Notes under the pieces: model-generated
What the model was told of the DNA's origin: nothing
What the model saw: the letters and a program-made list of their open reading frames with translations, nothing else
Databases searched by the model: none
Origin: Staphylococcus saprophyticus subsp. saprophyticus ATCC 15305 = NCTC 7292
GTDB lineage: Bacteria > Bacillota > Bacilli > Staphylococcales > Staphylococcaceae
Assembly: GCF_000010125.1 (NCBI RefSeq)
Contig: NC_007350.1
Location: 1,302,001 to 1,366,000, forward strand
Length of the DNA stretch: 64,000 nucleotides
Direction: 5' to 3'
In this document: positions 32,488 through 42,156 of the stretch, in pieces
Layout: every line of letters begins with the position of its first letter
Numbering within the stretch: position 1 is the first letter of the stretch
Translations under genes and position numbers: made by a program

Positions 32488-33780
32488 ATGAATACAACGA
32501 TAAAAGAAGCAAAACAGTATATTGGCCAAGAAGTTACAATCGGTGCTTGGTTAACGAATAAACGTTCAAGTGGTAAGATTGCTTTCTTACAATTAAGAGA
32601 TGGCACAGGATTTATCCAAGGTGTTGTTGCTAAAGCTGAAGTAGATGAAGAGATATTCCAAAAAGCAAAAGAAATTACACAAGAGTCATCATTATATGTG
32701 ACAGGTGTAATTAGCGAAGATAATCGTTCTGATATCGGTTACGAAATGCAAGTTAAATCAATAGAAGTAATATCTGAAGCACATGATTATCCAATTACGC
32801 CTAAAAATCATGGTACAGAATTTTTAATGGATCATCGTCATCTATGGTTACGTTCAAAAAAACAACATGCGGTTATGAAAATCAGAAATGAAATTATTCG
32901 TGCCACATACGAATTCTTTAATGATAACGGATTTACAAAAATTGATCCGCCTATCTTAACAGCAAGTGCACCAGAAGGTACAAGTGAATTATTCCATACA
33001 AAATACTTTGACCAAGATGCTTTCTTATCTCAAAGTGGCCAACTATATATGGAAGCCGCTGCAATGGCACACGGAAGAGTATTCTCATTTGGTCCTACAT
33101 TCCGTGCAGAAAAATCTAAAACACGTCGTCACTTAATTGAATTCTGGATGATAGAACCAGAAATGGCATTTTGTGAACACGCACAAAGTTTAGAAGTACA
33201 AGAACAATATGTCACTCATGTTGTTAAATCAGTATTGAATCATTGTAAATTAGAACTAAAAGCGCTAGACAGAGATACATCTAAATTAGAAAAAGTAACA
33301 ACACCATTCCCACGTATAACTTACGCTGATGCTGTTATTTTCTTAAAAGAACAAGGTTTTGATGATATAGAGTGGGGTGAAGATTTCGGTGCACCACACG
33401 AAACAGCAATCGCTAATCACTATGATTTACCGGTGTTCATCACGAATTATCCAACTAAAATCAAACCATTCTATATGCAGCCTAATCCAGAAAATGAGGA
33501 CACTGTTTTATGTGCAGACTTAATTGCACCAGAAGGTTATGGTGAAATTATAGGTGGTTCTGAACGTATTAATGATCTTGAATTACTTGAAGAACGACTA
33601 AGTCAATTCGAATTAGATGCTGAAAGTTATAGTTATTATTTAGATTTACGTCGTTATGGTAGTGTGCCACATAGTGGCTTTGGCTTAGGTTTAGAAAGAA
33701 CTGTAGCTTGGTTATCAGGCGTTGAACACGTTCGTGAAACAGCACCATTCCCACGCTTATTAAACCGTTTATACCCATAA
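32488..33780 (+). CDS. asnS: Asparaginyl-tRNA synthetase
   Basis: Class II synthetase of 430 aa. The start is the ATG at 32488 ([16 protein letters not shown]) after TAGGAG. An in-frame ATG at 32425 has no site. The N-terminal OB anticodon-binding domain ([20 protein letters not shown]) is followed by the class II core with motif 2 [18 protein letters not shown] and motif 3 [13 protein letters not shown]. There is no T-box in the 91-base leader, unlike many Firmicute synthetase genes. It is followed by a terminator and, in convergent-free order, dnaD. Confidence 0.97.
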   Translation: MNTTIKEAKQYIGQEVTIGAWLTNKRSSGKIAFLQLRDGTGFIQGVVAKAEVDEEIFQKAKEITQESSLYVTGVISEDNRSDIGYEMQVKSIEVISEAHDYPITPKNHGTEFLMDHRHLWLRSKKQHAVMKIRNEIIRATYEFFNDNGFTKIDPPILTASAPEGTSELFHTKYFDQDAFLSQSGQLYMEAAAMAHGRVFSFGPTFRAEKSKTRRHLIEFWMIEPEMAFCEHAQSLEVQEQYVTHVVKSVLNHCKLELKALDRDTSKLEKVTTPFPRITYADAVIFLKEQGFDDIEWGEDFGAPHETAIANHYDLPVFITNYPTKIKPFYMQPNPENEDTVLCADLIAPEGYGEIIGGSERINDLELLEERLSQFELDAESYSYYLDLRRYGSVPHSGFGLGLERTVAWLSGVEHVRETAPFPRLLNRLYP

Positions 33781-33800
33781 TTTATTTTAGAATATGTGTC

Positions 33801-33840
33801 AAAAACGTCCAGTCTAGTTATCAATGGCTGGACGTTTTTA
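33801..33840 (+). terminator. asnS terminator
   Basis: AAAAACGTCCAG and CTGGACGTTTTT form a perfect 12-bp stem with a loop of about 15 nt and a T-run in the right arm. Confidence 0.9.
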
Positions 33841-33872
33841 TAACATGAATATAGAACAGGAGGTATCTATCT

Positions 33873-34559
33873 TTGAATAGTGAACAACTTAAAATACGGC
33901 CCGTCATTATTAGACGTGAACTGTTAGATCATTATAACCAACTCGGGATAAATGAAGCTGAATTGGTTATATTAATTAAACTATTACATGCCTCTGAATC
34001 TTCAAACAAACAACCTTCTATTGAATCCTTGCAGCAAGGGACGACATTCGGCTCTAGAGAAGTCACAACTATCATCCAAAGTTTAATACAACATGATTTA
34101 CTTGAATTAAAGGTTGAGAAAGATGAAGAAGGTAAATTTACTGAATATATGAACCTCAACCAATTCTATGTGAAATTAAGTGAGATAATGGAACAAGTAA
34201 ATATTAAAGTAGAAGAAGAAAATACGGAAGTTGAATTTAATGTTTTATTTCAACAAATTGAACAAGCCTTTGGTAGGCCGTTATCTCCGTTTGAAATCGA
34301 AACGTTAAACCAATGGTTAGATATTGATAAACATGAATTAAGTGTCATTCAAGCTGCTCTAGATGAAGCGACGAGCCAGAATAAGTTAAGTTTTAAATAT
34401 ATCGATCGTATTTTATTAAATTGGAAAAAAAATAATGTAAAAACAATTGAAGATTCTAAAAAAATTAGTCGCCAATTCAATCAACCTAAAATGAAGCATA
34501 CAATTAAAAAAGTGCCTAAATTCGACTGGCTGAATGGGGAGAATCCAAATGATAAGTAA
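33873..34559 (+). CDS. dnaD: Replication initiation protein DnaD
   Basis: Primosomal protein of 228 aa that helps load the replicative helicase with DnaB and DnaI. The start is a TTG at 33873, preceded by CAGGAGGT. The N-terminal winged helix covers roughly residues 1-95. The C-terminal DnaD/DnaB domain carries GRPLSPFEIETLNQWLD and ends its helical bundle in the YIDRILLNWKKNNV motif (YxxxIxxxW type). It overlaps nth by 11 bases, the conserved dnaD-nth pairing. Confidence 0.95.
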   Translation: MNSEQLKIRPVIIRRELLDHYNQLGINEAELVILIKLLHASESSNKQPSIESLQQGTTFGSREVTTIIQSLIQHDLLELKVEKDEEGKFTEYMNLNQFYVKLSEIMEQVNIKVEEENTEVEFNVLFQQIEQAFGRPLSPFEIETLNQWLDIDKHELSVIQAALDEATSQNKLSFKYIDRILLNWKKNNVKTIEDSKKISRQFNQPKMKHTIKKVPKFDWLNGENPNDK

Positions 34560-35208
34560 TAAAAAAGCATTAGAAATGGTTGATGTCATAGCAAATATGT
34601 TTCCAAATGCTGAATGTGAGCTCAAACATGACAATCCTTTCGAATTAACGATTGCTGTGTTATTATCAGCTCAAACGACGGATGTTTCTGTTAATAAATT
34701 AACAAAAGATTTATTTCAAAAATACAAAACACCTGAAGATTACTTAAATGTAGATATTTCTGAATTAGAAAATGATTTGCGTACCATTGGTCTATATAGA
34801 AACAAAGCGAAAAATATTCAAAAATTATGTCGTTCTTTGTTGGATCAATTTGATGGTGAAATTCCACATACGCATGCTGAATTAGAAAGTTTGGCTGGCG
34901 TAGGTAGAAAAACCGCTAATGTAGTTATGAGTGTTGCTTTTGGCGAACCATCTTTAGCAGTTGATACACACGTTGAAAGAATATCTAAACGTTTAGGCAT
35001 TTGTAGATGGAAAGATAACGTGAGACAAGTTGAAGATAAGTTATGCCACGTTGTACCAAGAGAGCGCTGGAATAAAACACACCACCAACTTATATTCTTT
35101 GGTCGTTATCACTGTCTTGCTAGAAGTCCAAAGTGTGATGTTTGTCCGTTATTTAATGATTGTAGAGAAGGTCAAAAACGCTATAAAGCCAATTTGAAAG
35201 AGGCGTAA
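34549..35208 (+). CDS. nth: Endonuclease III
   Basis: Base-excision DNA glycosylase/AP lyase for oxidised pyrimidines, 219 aa. The start is the ATG at 34549 (MISNKKALEMVDVIANMF), with GGGGAG upstream. The helix-hairpin-helix LAGVGRKTANVVMSVAFG contains the catalytic Lys. The catalytic Asp is in VDTHVERIS. A 4Fe-4S cluster is indicated by C-x6-C-x2-C-x5-C at CLARSPKCDVCPLFNDC. It is translationally coupled to dnaD and is followed 4 bases later by ypoC. Confidence 0.96.
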   Translation: MISNKKALEMVDVIANMFPNAECELKHDNPFELTIAVLLSAQTTDVSVNKLTKDLFQKYKTPEDYLNVDISELENDLRTIGLYRNKAKNIQKLCRSLLDQFDGEIPHTHAELESLAGVGRKTANVVMSVAFGEPSLAVDTHVERISKRLGICRWKDNVRQVEDKLCHVVPRERWNKTHHQLIFFGRYHCLARSPKCDVCPLFNDCREGQKRYKANLKEA

Positions 35209-35212
35209 TTTT

Positions 35213-35545
35213 ATGATTACAAAAGAAGACTTTACTGAATTAGAAGCTCAAATTGATCAATATGCGAAATCAAAGCAATTGAAATCATCAGAAGCTAAAT
35301 TAAAATTAGATGACTATTTTGCTTTAATCGAACAATATTTTAAACAGATTAATCATATCCAAACTATAAATTTTTCAGATTTAGATGCATACCCTGTAGT
35401 GCCAATGAATTTTGAAGAACGTTATCATTATATGATTGCTAGAAAATATCATTTTATGGGCTACAGTCAAATGAAAACTTTAAAATCTGAACTTATAAAA
35501 ATGAATGCTTCTTATCAAATTAGAAGCAAAAACCGAAAATTATAG
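35213..35545 (+). CDS. ypoC: YpoC-like conserved protein
   Basis: Small 110-aa cytoplasmic protein of unknown function. Its place directly after nth and before the penicillin-binding-protein locus matches Bacillus ypoC, and the WxE-like core here reads PMNFEERYHYMIARKYHFMGYSQM. The first 60 residues look helical and Lys/Gln-rich. The ATG at 35213 is preceded by GAGGCG. I name it by context more than by motif. Confidence 0.7.
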   Translation: MITKEDFTELEAQIDQYAKSKQLKSSEAKLKLDDYFALIEQYFKQINHIQTINFSDLDAYPVVPMNFEERYHYMIARKYHFMGYSQMKTLKSELIKMNASYQIRSKNRKL

Positions 35546-35588
35546 TTACTTTGTTCATATTGCTCGATTTGTAGATAATTTAAGGTAT

Positions 35589-35646
35589 AAGGCACTCTAT
35601 TTTAAAACTATGTTATAGTCATTTTAAAATGAGGTGTCTTATTTTT
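35589..35646 (+). terminator. dnaD-nth-ypoC terminator
   Basis: AAGGCACTCTATTTTAAAA and TTTTAAAATGAGGTGTCTT form a long stem with some wobbles around a loop of about 10 nt, followed by ATTTTTG. Confidence 0.75.
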
Positions 35647-35689
35647 GAATATGAACACACATTTTTCACTAATTTTGTAACGAATGCAT

Positions 35690-35823
35690 ACAGCTAGAAA
35701 AATAGTATAAATAAGATTCTCTAGACTTCGAGACATACCACAATTCTGCTATGCGCAGCCGAGATCATAAACTTCTAAATATAAAGCGTACGCATCCACA
35801 TATGATGGATGCGTACGCTTTAT
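35690..35823. other. Unexplained structured intergenic element
   Basis: Between the ypoC and pbp2 terminators lies a GC-richer block (35720-35770) with a CTGC/GCAG mini-hairpin. It is followed by a perfect 18-bp inverted repeat, ATAAAGCGTACGCATCCA (35781-35798) and TGGATGCGTACGCTTTAT (35806-35823), with a 7-nt loop. Neither flank has a proper T-run, and both neighbouring operons already have terminators. It could be a small RNA, a repeat element or an orphan bidirectional terminator. I see no ORF. Confidence 0.6.
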
Positions 35824-35931
35824 TATAATTGCTAATTGTAATATAAGTACTTATTGCAAATGCAGTTATTTAATTAAGTGATTGCTATCAAAAAATGAAT
35901 ACTTAGTGTTATTTAAAGATATCCTTATTTT

Positions 35932-35975
35932 CAAAAAAAATACCCGATAGCCAAATGAAATGGCATACCGGGTAT
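35932..35975 (-). terminator. pbp2 terminator
   Basis: Read on the minus strand, ATACCCGGTATGCCA and TGGCTATCGGGTAT form a stem with one bulge, followed by an unbroken run of eight or more T (complement of the A-run at 35932-35939). Confidence 0.85.
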
Positions 35976-35992
35976 GAGTGTAGCTAAATGAA

Positions 35993-38167
35993 TTAACGTG
36001 CTGCACTTTGTTGGTTACTTGAGTTGTTTGTATTACTAGTTGAATTATTATTACTTGAATTAGAAGATGATGAACTGTTACTGCTACCACCTTGACCCTG
36101 AGGTTTATTACTAGTGGTATTATCATCTGGTTTACCTTTAACAGATAAATCATCTTTTGAGTCTCCAGAAACTGAATCTGGTTTAGAGAAATCTTTGCCA
36201 TCTTTTGGTGAAATACTTTCCATGACATCTTCTAATAAGTATTGTGGGTATTCTTGTTCTTCATGGCCTACAAATGAGTTTGTACCGCCTTGTTTAACTT
36301 CATTGAATCCCATCCATACTGACATACTGTATTTAGGTGTGAAACCATTAATCCAAACATCTTTCGCTGCATCGTCTGGCAGATTATATTGTTGGTAAGT
36401 TTGTTCACCATAAGTACCTGTACCAGTTTTGGCTGCTAGATTAACGCCAGATACACCATGACCGTATGCAGAACCATATGCTTCAAATGTACCTTTAAGT
36501 ACTTCTGCTAACATATATGATGTTGAGTCTTTCATAGCTTTTTTACTAGTATGATCGTATTCAACCGTTTCGCCATCTTGTTTGACAACTTTTTTAATAG
36601 AGTGGGCATTGTTATATTCACCACCATTAGCAATTGCAGCAAATGCAGAAGCTAATTGAGTAGGAGAGAATTCAGATGCTGAACCACCTAATACTTCAGA
36701 TGGACCAATGTCTCCTTCATAATCTAACCCAACTTTTTTAGCAAAATCTTTTGGTGCATCGTTTCCGGCATTTTCTTTAGTTGATTGCCATGCTTTAAGT
36801 GCTGGAATATTAAAACTTTCACGTAATGCATCATAAAGTTTTACCGTACCGTGGCTCTTAGTATCATAGTTTCTAAATGTTACACCATCTACTTGATAAG
36901 ATTCTTCATCTTGAATCGCATGGTTCGTTGCCCATGACATATTTTCAATTGCAGGACCATACGCTAAGAATGGTTTCAGTGAAGAACCAGTAGGGTGGGC
37001 ATCAGTTGCTAAGTTTCTATCTACAATATCTTTATAATTTCTACCACCAGATATTGCGACAAGGCCACCATTTTCACTATCTACAATAGAAGAACCAACT
37101 TGTTGGTCTTCATTTTTATAATAGCTACCATTATTCACTCGATCTTGTAATGTTTGTTGAACATCTTTGTCCATATTCGTATAAATCTTAACGCCGCTAT
37201 TTAATACAGAACCTAAATCTTCATCTTTAAATTCTTTATTATTCATAAGTTCAGATTTTACAAAGTTTACATATGAATCGTATGCCTCGTTTGAATTATC
37301 TTCACTTACTTCGCGATCTTCAGATGAACGTTGGACCAGATTGTCTTGTAAAGAAGTATTTTGTGCTTCTTCTTTTTGTTTCTTAGTAATTCTATTATGA
37401 TATTCCATTAAATAAAGTACTGTATCTTTACGAGACTCAGCTTCTTTAGGATGATCATAAATGTTATAAGTATTTGGTACTTGTGGTAAACCAGCAAGAT
37501 AAGCAGATTCCGCTAAATTCAAGTCTTTCAAATCTTTATTGAAATAATATTTAGCAGCAGCTTTCACGCCGTATACACCATCAGAGTAGTAAATTTTATT
37601 TAAGTACATCTCAAAAATTTCATCTTTACTATACTCTTGTTCTAATCTGTAGGACAAGTAAGCTTCTTGAGCTTTACGTGCAATTGATTTTTGATCTGTT
37701 AAGAATGAACGTTTAACTACTTGTTGTGTTAATGTTGATGCACCTTGTGAACCAAAGCCACCAGTGACGTTCTTAGCTACAGCACCAAAGAGACGTTTGT
37801 AATCAAGTGCTCCATGATCATAGAATCGATTATCCTCAGTAGCTAAAACAGCTTCTTTCATTGTCTTAGGTACTTCGTCTAAATCGACATGCTCTCGTCG
37901 TTGCCCATTATCGATTGTTTTAACTAAATCGCCATCTTTATCATAAATCTTAGCTGGCACGGGATCTTTTAATTTTGCTTCATTAAATGCAGGAGATTTC
38001 CAAGCATAATATGCAAACAACAAGATTCCTATTAAAGCTAGAACGATAAAGGCTATAATTAGAAACCCAAATATCTTAATAATCGTTCGTTTTATATTCC
38101 TATTCTTTTTTTGCTCGGACTTTCCATTCTTATTATTAGATTGAGAAGTCCTCTTTTTCTCCGTCAT
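35993..38167 (-). CDS. pbp2: Bifunctional transglycosylase/transpeptidase PBP2
   Basis: Class A penicillin-binding protein of 724 aa that polymerises and cross-links peptidoglycan. Cytoplasmic Lys/Asn tail, membrane anchor at about residues 28-53, then the GT51 domain with catalytic Glu111 in [18 protein letters not shown] and [11 protein letters not shown]. The transpeptidase domain has Ser395 in TGSSLKPF, the SFN motif ([10 protein letters not shown]) and KTGTGTY. The C-terminal 60 residues are a Ser/Asn/Gln-rich low-complexity tail. The start overlaps recU by 4 bases. Confidence 0.97.
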   Translation of the reverse strand: MTEKKRTSQSNNKNGKSEQKKNRNIKRTIIKIFGFLIIAFIVLALIGILLFAYYAWKSPAFNEAKLKDPVPAKIYDKDGDLVKTIDNGQRREHVDLDEVPKTMKEAVLATEDNRFYDHGALDYKRLFGAVAKNVTGGFGSQGASTLTQQVVKRSFLTDQKSIARKAQEAYLSYRLEQEYSKDEIFEMYLNKIYYSDGVYGVKAAAKYYFNKDLKDLNLAESAYLAGLPQVPNTYNIYDHPKEAESRKDTVLYLMEYHNRITKKQKEEAQNTSLQDNLVQRSSEDREVSEDNSNEAYDSYVNFVKSELMNNKEFKDEDLGSVLNSGVKIYTNMDKDVQQTLQDRVNNGSYYKNEDQQVGSSIVDSENGGLVAISGGRNYKDIVDRNLATDAHPTGSSLKPFLAYGPAIENMSWATNHAIQDEESYQVDGVTFRNYDTKSHGTVKLYDALRESFNIPALKAWQSTKENAGNDAPKDFAKKVGLDYEGDIGPSEVLGGSASEFSPTQLASAFAAIANGGEYNNAHSIKKVVKQDGETVEYDHTSKKAMKDSTSYMLAEVLKGTFEAYGSAYGHGVSGVNLAAKTGTGTYGEQTYQQYNLPDDAAKDVWINGFTPKYSMSVWMGFNEVKQGGTNSFVGHEEQEYPQYLLEDVMESISPKDGKDFSKPDSVSGDSKDDLSVKGKPDDNTTSNKPQGQGGSSNSSSSSNSSNNNSTSNTNNSSNQQSAAR

Positions 38168-38790
38168 ACGCGGTCCTCGCTTTCATCTAATATCAACTTA
38201 TCAACTGTTTTGAGATAATTCAATCGTGGTTGATACTGATAAGGAATATAGTAACCATTTTTTCTTATTTCTTCAACCGTTACCGACTTTTTAATCTCTT
38301 GAATGTGTCTCTCCCAAAACTTTTTGAAATTTGCATATGGGAGCAAATACACTTCATCGAGCGATTTAAAGCGAATTAATAAAAATACAACCCCTTGTTG
38401 TTGATAACATGCTTCCATATGTCGAACTTGATGTTCATGCATATTATTTAAAGGGAATGATGTTTTATTTTTTGTTTCTTTTGCTTCAAAATCTAAATAA
38501 CGACCATGATAAATACCATTATAGTCAGTTGTCGACGGCGTTCTAAAATAAGCCTCATTTATTACTGCCTTACTTCTCATAGGATAATGAACATTCACTA
38601 TCTGTATCGGGGTAGGCTTCTTATGTATTACAGCAATACCTCGATTTAAATAATAATCATTCGATAGTTCGATATCTTTTTCAAGTGACATACCTCTGCC
38701 ACCATAATCAATTTTACTCGTTTGTCCCTTATGAGTTCGTCCGACCTGAGACTTATTTCTATTAAATGGCTTTCCATTTGGATAATTCAT
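38164..38790 (-). CDS. recU: Holliday junction resolvase RecU
   Basis: Structure-specific endonuclease of 208 aa that resolves four-way junctions in recombination and chromosome segregation. Nuclease-core acidic residues are visible in [21 protein letters not shown] (Asp...Glu-x-Lys type), followed by [19 protein letters not shown]. The N-terminal basic tail ([13 protein letters not shown]) is typical. It is upstream of pbp2 and overlaps it by 4 bases, the conserved recU-pbp pairing in Firmicutes. The ATG is preceded by AAAGTGGTGA. Confidence 0.95.
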   Translation of the reverse strand: MNYPNGKPFNRNKSQVGRTHKGQTSKIDYGGRGMSLEKDIELSNDYYLNRGIAVIHKKPTPIQIVNVHYPMRSKAVINEAYFRTPSTTDYNGIYHGRYLDFEAKETKNKTSFPLNNMHEHQVRHMEACYQQQGVVFLLIRFKSLDEVYLLPYANFKKFWERHIQEIKKSVTVEEIRKNGYYIPYQYQPRLNYLKTVDKLILDESEDRV

Positions 38791-38879
38791 TTATTTTCAC
38801 CACTTTAGTTTGGTCATCCAAAACCTGTTTCATTATACATGACTTTAGCAAATTTTTCCAAACTATGAAATATGAACCA

Positions 38880-38897
38880 ATGTATTTATAAATACAT
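38880..38897. promoter_or_regulatory. Perfect 18-bp palindrome between recU and yppE
   Basis: ATGTATTTATAAATACAT is a perfect 18-bp palindrome with no spacer in the 248-base divergent gap, 90 bases before recU and 141 before yppE. It has the size of a dimeric repressor site. It is AT-rich, so chance is not excluded. Confidence 0.35.
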
Positions 38898-39038
38898 CAC
38901 ATACATTTTAACGTGCTTTGCTCAATTAAACAATATTTGAAACAAAATAAAATAGTTAATCATATAAATGATAAACGACACTTTAAAAATGACGAAGTAG
39001 GCCATTTATGGTAAATTTGTGAAGTAGGGGGAATCCTC

Positions 39039-39377
39039 ATGCAACAACTATTAATGCAATTATTAAATGATGTTTTGAAAATGGTAGAAAAATACGAGAC
39101 TGTCAAATCAACTGGCGAAGATTACGATTTTTATGTTGAGGTTGTACCATTCACAAATGATATTGATCAACAACTTAAAAAGCTAGTTACATATGAGCAA
39201 CAAGTAACTCAATTACAATATATGAATAAACAAAAATTCGATTTACTTATTTCAAATATTGAATCTTTATCTGTTGAATGTCACTTTAAACGTACGAGCA
39301 GAAAATTATTTAATGAAAAAGTAAAGGCTGTTCAATATGATTTAAGCTACATACAAAGAAATGAGCAATTTTTATGA
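39039..39377 (+). CDS. yppE: YppE family protein (DUF1798)
   Basis: The 112-aa, apparently all-helical cytoplasmic protein belongs to the DUF1798 family and is of unknown function. Typical features are [20 protein letters not shown] and the Gln/Lys-rich helices that follow. The ATG at 39039 is preceded by AGTAGGGGG. The stop overlaps the ypsA start (ATGA). The yppE-ypsA-gpsB order is conserved in Bacillales beside recU/pbp. Confidence 0.85.
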   Translation: MQQLLMQLLNDVLKMVEKYETVKSTGEDYDFYVEVVPFTNDIDQQLKKLVTYEQQVTQLQYMNKQKFDLLISNIESLSVECHFKRTSRKLFNEKVKAVQYDLSYIQRNEQFL

Positions 39378-39940
39378 TTAAAACTGTATATGTTACTGGA
39401 TATAAGTCGTTTGAACTTAATATTTTTAAAGATGATGCACCTGAAGTTTCCTATTTAAAAAAATTTATTGAACATAAATTAAAACAGTTGATTGAAGAAG
39501 GATTAGAATGGGTATTGATACAAGGACAGATGGGTATAGAGCTATGGACAGCAGAGGTCGTGTTAGCGTTGAAAGCAACCTATCCAGATTTAAAATTAGG
39601 AATTATCACACCGTTTTATGGTCATATTGATAGATGGAACGAACAAAATCAAGCAAAATATAATCATATTGCGCATCATGCTGATTTTGTTGATAGCGTA
39701 TTCCATTCTTCATATGAAGGGCCTCATCAATTTAAACAAACCGATCAATTTATGTTAGCACATTCTGATACAACGCTTTTGATTTATGATGAGGAACAAG
39801 AAGCTAGTCCAAAGTTCTTTAAGCAGATGTTAGTTGATTTTATGGAAAAAACAAATTATACTTGTGATATTGTGACGTTCGATGAGTTAACTGAATTCAT
39901 CAACGACTTGCAGTGGTCTCAAGAGCAAAGTTTCGAATGA
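39374..39940 (+). CDS. ypsA: YpsA (UPF0398, SLOG superfamily)
   Basis: The 188-aa protein has a Rossmann-like SLOG fold, inferred from [18 protein letters not shown] and [18 protein letters not shown]. The family is implicated in cell-division control in Bacillus and S. aureus, but its ligand is not established. It overlaps yppE by 4 bases and is followed by gpsB 11 bases later, which fits a division-linked operon. Confidence 0.9.
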   Translation: MIKTVYVTGYKSFELNIFKDDAPEVSYLKKFIEHKLKQLIEEGLEWVLIQGQMGIELWTAEVVLALKATYPDLKLGIITPFYGHIDRWNEQNQAKYNHIAHHADFVDSVFHSSYEGPHQFKQTDQFMLAHSDTTLLIYDEEQEASPKFFKQMLVDFMEKTNYTCDIVTFDELTEFINDLQWSQEQSFE

Positions 39941-39951
39941 GGTGGAGAAAA

Positions 39952-40305
39952 ATGTCAGAAGTTTCATTAAAATTATCAGCAAAAGATATTTATGAAAAAG
40001 ATTTTGAAAAAACTATGACGCGTGGTTATAGAAGGGAAGAAGTAGATGCTTTCTTAGACGACATCATAGCTGATTATCAAAAAATGGCAGATTTAGATAA
40101 TGAAGTAGTTAAACTTTCAGAAGAAAACAACAAATTAAAAAAAGAACTTGAAGAGTTAAGATTACGTGTAGCAACATCGAGACCACAAGAAAATAAAAAC
40201 TTCTCTTCAAACAACAATGTTACAACTAAGAATAATAGTAGTAACAACAATGTTGATATATTAAAAAGAATATCCAACCTAGAAAAAGCTGTTTTCGGTA
40301 AATAA
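39952..40305 (+). CDS. gpsB: Cell division regulator GpsB
   Basis: DivIVA-like coiled-coil protein of 117 aa that coordinates septal and peripheral wall synthesis. The start is the ATG at 39952 ([18 protein letters not shown]) after GAGGTGG. The longer in-frame GTG-type start at 39913 lies inside ypsA. The N-terminal membrane-binding/PBP-binding domain contains [21 protein letters not shown] coiled coil ([20 protein letters not shown]), an Asn/Ser-rich linker and a short C-terminal helix ([17 protein letters not shown]) follow. A strong terminator separates it from rnpB. Confidence 0.95.
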   Translation: MSEVSLKLSAKDIYEKDFEKTMTRGYRREEVDAFLDDIIADYQKMADLDNEVVKLSEENNKLKKELEELRLRVATSRPQENKNFSSNNNVTTKNNSSNNNVDILKRISNLEKAVFGK

Positions 40306-40363
40306 TCAACTATTATCACATAGAGAATATGATGATGACCGTAGATATAGCAACATCTACATA

Positions 40364-40406
40364 AAGATAAGTTTTGAATTCGTTCAAAACTTATCTTATT
40401 TTTTAT
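40364..40406 (+). terminator. yppE-ypsA-gpsB terminator
   Basis: AAGATAAGTTTTGAA and TTCAAAACTTATCTT form a perfect 15-bp stem around a TTCG tetraloop, followed by ATTTTTTAT. Confidence 0.95.
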
Positions 40407-40435
40407 TTGTTTAGGCTATAAAATAATGATATACT
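40407..40435 (+). promoter_or_regulatory. rnpB promoter
   Basis: The -35 TTGTTT (40407-40412), a 17-base spacer and the -10 TATACT (40430-40435) place the start near 40442, exactly at the 5' end of the RNase P RNA homology. The -35 begins right after the gpsB terminator T-run. Confidence 0.8.
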
Positions 40436-40441
40436 TCTAAA

Positions 40442-40850
40442 GATGGTGTTTCGGGTAATCGCTATAGCGATATAGAGGAAAGTCCATGCTCACACAATCT
40501 GAGATGATTGTAGTGTTCGTGCTTGATGAAACAATAAGTCAAGGCATTAAGTTGACGGCAACGAAATAACCTAAGTCCTTAGATAAGGTTAGATTAGTTT
40601 GAAAGTGCCACAGTGACGGAGCTTTTGCAGAAATGCAAAAGGTGGAACGCGGTAAACCCCTCGAGTGAGCAATCCAAATTAGGTAGGAGCACTTATTTAA
40701 CGGAATTCAACGTATATATAAGACATACTTTTAAAAGTATGTAGACAGATGGTTACCACCTGCGTACGAGTGTTTCTAGTACACGTTAGCAGTACAATGG
40801 TACAAAACATGGCTTACAGAAATATCATCACTAGACCCAAGCTCTCCCAA
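40442..40850 (+). ncRNA. rnpB: RNase P RNA, bacterial class B
   Basis: Catalytic RNA that trims tRNA 5' leaders. Conserved blocks are present in order: GATGGTGTTTCGGGTAATCG at the 5' end, TAGAGGAAAGTCCATGCTC (CR-I), GAAAGTGCCACAGTGACG, GGTGGAACGCGGTAAACCCC, TCGAGTGAGCAATCC, and near the 3' end ACAGATGGTTACCACC (CR-V). The layout matches the B. subtilis-type (class B) RNA of staphylococci. The 3' end is set at the start of the terminator hairpin. The exact mature ends are estimates. Confidence 0.97.
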
Positions 40851-40867
40851 ATCGGAGAGCTTTTTTC
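40838..40867 (+). terminator. rnpB terminator
   Basis: AAGCTCTCC and GGAGAGCTT form a perfect stem with a short CAAATC loop, followed by TTTTCATT. Confidence 0.92.
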
Positions 40868-40983
40868 ATTGCTATAATCTATTAAAAACCTACGTTCCAT
40901 ACACATCTTTAGGCAATGTCATATCTATTTAAAATAACTTTTGATAAAATAAAAGCAAATCATTATAAAGAAGGAGCAAAACA

Positions 40984-42117
40984 ATGTATCAATTACTAGC
41001 AGTATGCCCAATGGGATTAGAAGCAGTTGTAGCTAAGGAAATTCAGGAATTAGGTTACGACACAACTGTTGAAAATGGTAGAATCTTTTTTGAAGGCGAC
41101 GAAACTGCCATTGTTAAATGTAATTTATGGTTACGCACAGCAGATAGAATCAAAATTGTTGTTGGCCAATTTAAAGCCACAACCTTTGATGAATTATTTG
41201 AAAAAACAAAGGCACTACCTTGGGAAACGCTCATTGAACAAGATGGTAATTTCCCAGTACAAGGTCGAAGTGTTAAATCTACATTATTTAGTGTACCTGA
41301 TTGCCAAGCCATCGTGAAAAAAGCAATCGTTGAGCGTTTGAGACGTGCATATCAAGCAAGTGGCTGGTTAAATGAAACGGGCGCTAAATATCCAATTGAA
41401 GTAGCCATTTTAAAAGATAATGCACTTTTAACTATAGATACTTCTGGTTCAGGTTTAAATAAACGTGGTTATCGTTTAGCGCAAGGTGAAGCTCCTATCA
41501 AAGAAACACTTGCTGCTAGCCTTATCCGTTTAGCGAACTGGACAGGTGACACACCTTTAGTGGATCCATTTTGTGGTTCTGGTACGATAGCAATTGAAGC
41601 ATGTTTAATCGCTCAAAATATTGCGCCTGGATTTAACCGTGATTTCGTTTCTGAGAATTGGGATATTATGCCAGATCGTTTATATGATGAAATGAGAGAT
41701 GAAGCTGATCAACAAGCGAATTATGACCGTAAATTAGAAATTTATGCATCTGATATCGATCCTGAAATGATAGAAATAGCACGAAGAAATGCAGAAGAAG
41801 TTGGATTAGCCGACATCATTCAGTTTAGTGTTAAAGATGTTAATACACTTACCATTGATGAAGATAAACCTATGGCTTTAATAGGCAATCCACCTTATGG
41901 TGAACGTATCGGGGATAGAGATAAAGTAGAAGAAATGTACCGCTACATCGGAGAACTTATGCAACAACATTCGCAACTATCTACATATATTCTTACAAGT
42001 AGTACAGAATTCGAATTTTTAGTAAATAAAAAAGCGACTAAACGTAGAAAACTATTTAATGGTTATATTGAATGTACATATTACCAATATTGGGGAGACA
42101 AAAAGCCTCGTTCTTAG
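40984..42117 (+). CDS. THUMP-domain RNA methyltransferase (RlmL/YpsC-like)
   Basis: SAM-dependent N2-guanine RNA methyltransferase of 377 aa. The N terminus (MYQLLAVCPMGLEAVVAKEI) and THUMP domain bind RNA. The Rossmann domain has DPFCGSGTIAIEACLIA for SAM and the N-guanine catalytic motif GNPPYGER. The C terminus KKATKRRKLFNGYIECTYYQY is family-typical. E. coli RlmL carries a fused second methyltransferase that is absent here, so this is the short Firmicute YpsC type. The ATG at 40984 follows AAGGAG. Confidence 0.93.
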   Translation: MYQLLAVCPMGLEAVVAKEIQELGYDTTVENGRIFFEGDETAIVKCNLWLRTADRIKIVVGQFKATTFDELFEKTKALPWETLIEQDGNFPVQGRSVKSTLFSVPDCQAIVKKAIVERLRRAYQASGWLNETGAKYPIEVAILKDNALLTIDTSGSGLNKRGYRLAQGEAPIKETLAASLIRLANWTGDTPLVDPFCGSGTIAIEACLIAQNIAPGFNRDFVSENWDIMPDRLYDEMRDEADQQANYDRKLEIYASDIDPEMIEIARRNAEEVGLADIIQFSVKDVNTLTIDEDKPMALIGNPPYGERIGDRDKVEEMYRYIGELMQQHSQLSTYILTSSTEFEFLVNKKATKRRKLFNGYIECTYYQYWGDKKPRS

Positions 42118-42156
42118 TTTTTAGTGCAATTAGTATTTTGGAAAGCGGTGACTCAA

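Noticed and set aside
35866..36228. 120-codon minus-strand frame overlapping the pbp2 3' end
   Set aside because: Runs out of frame through the Ser/Asn-rich pbp2 tail and across its terminator.
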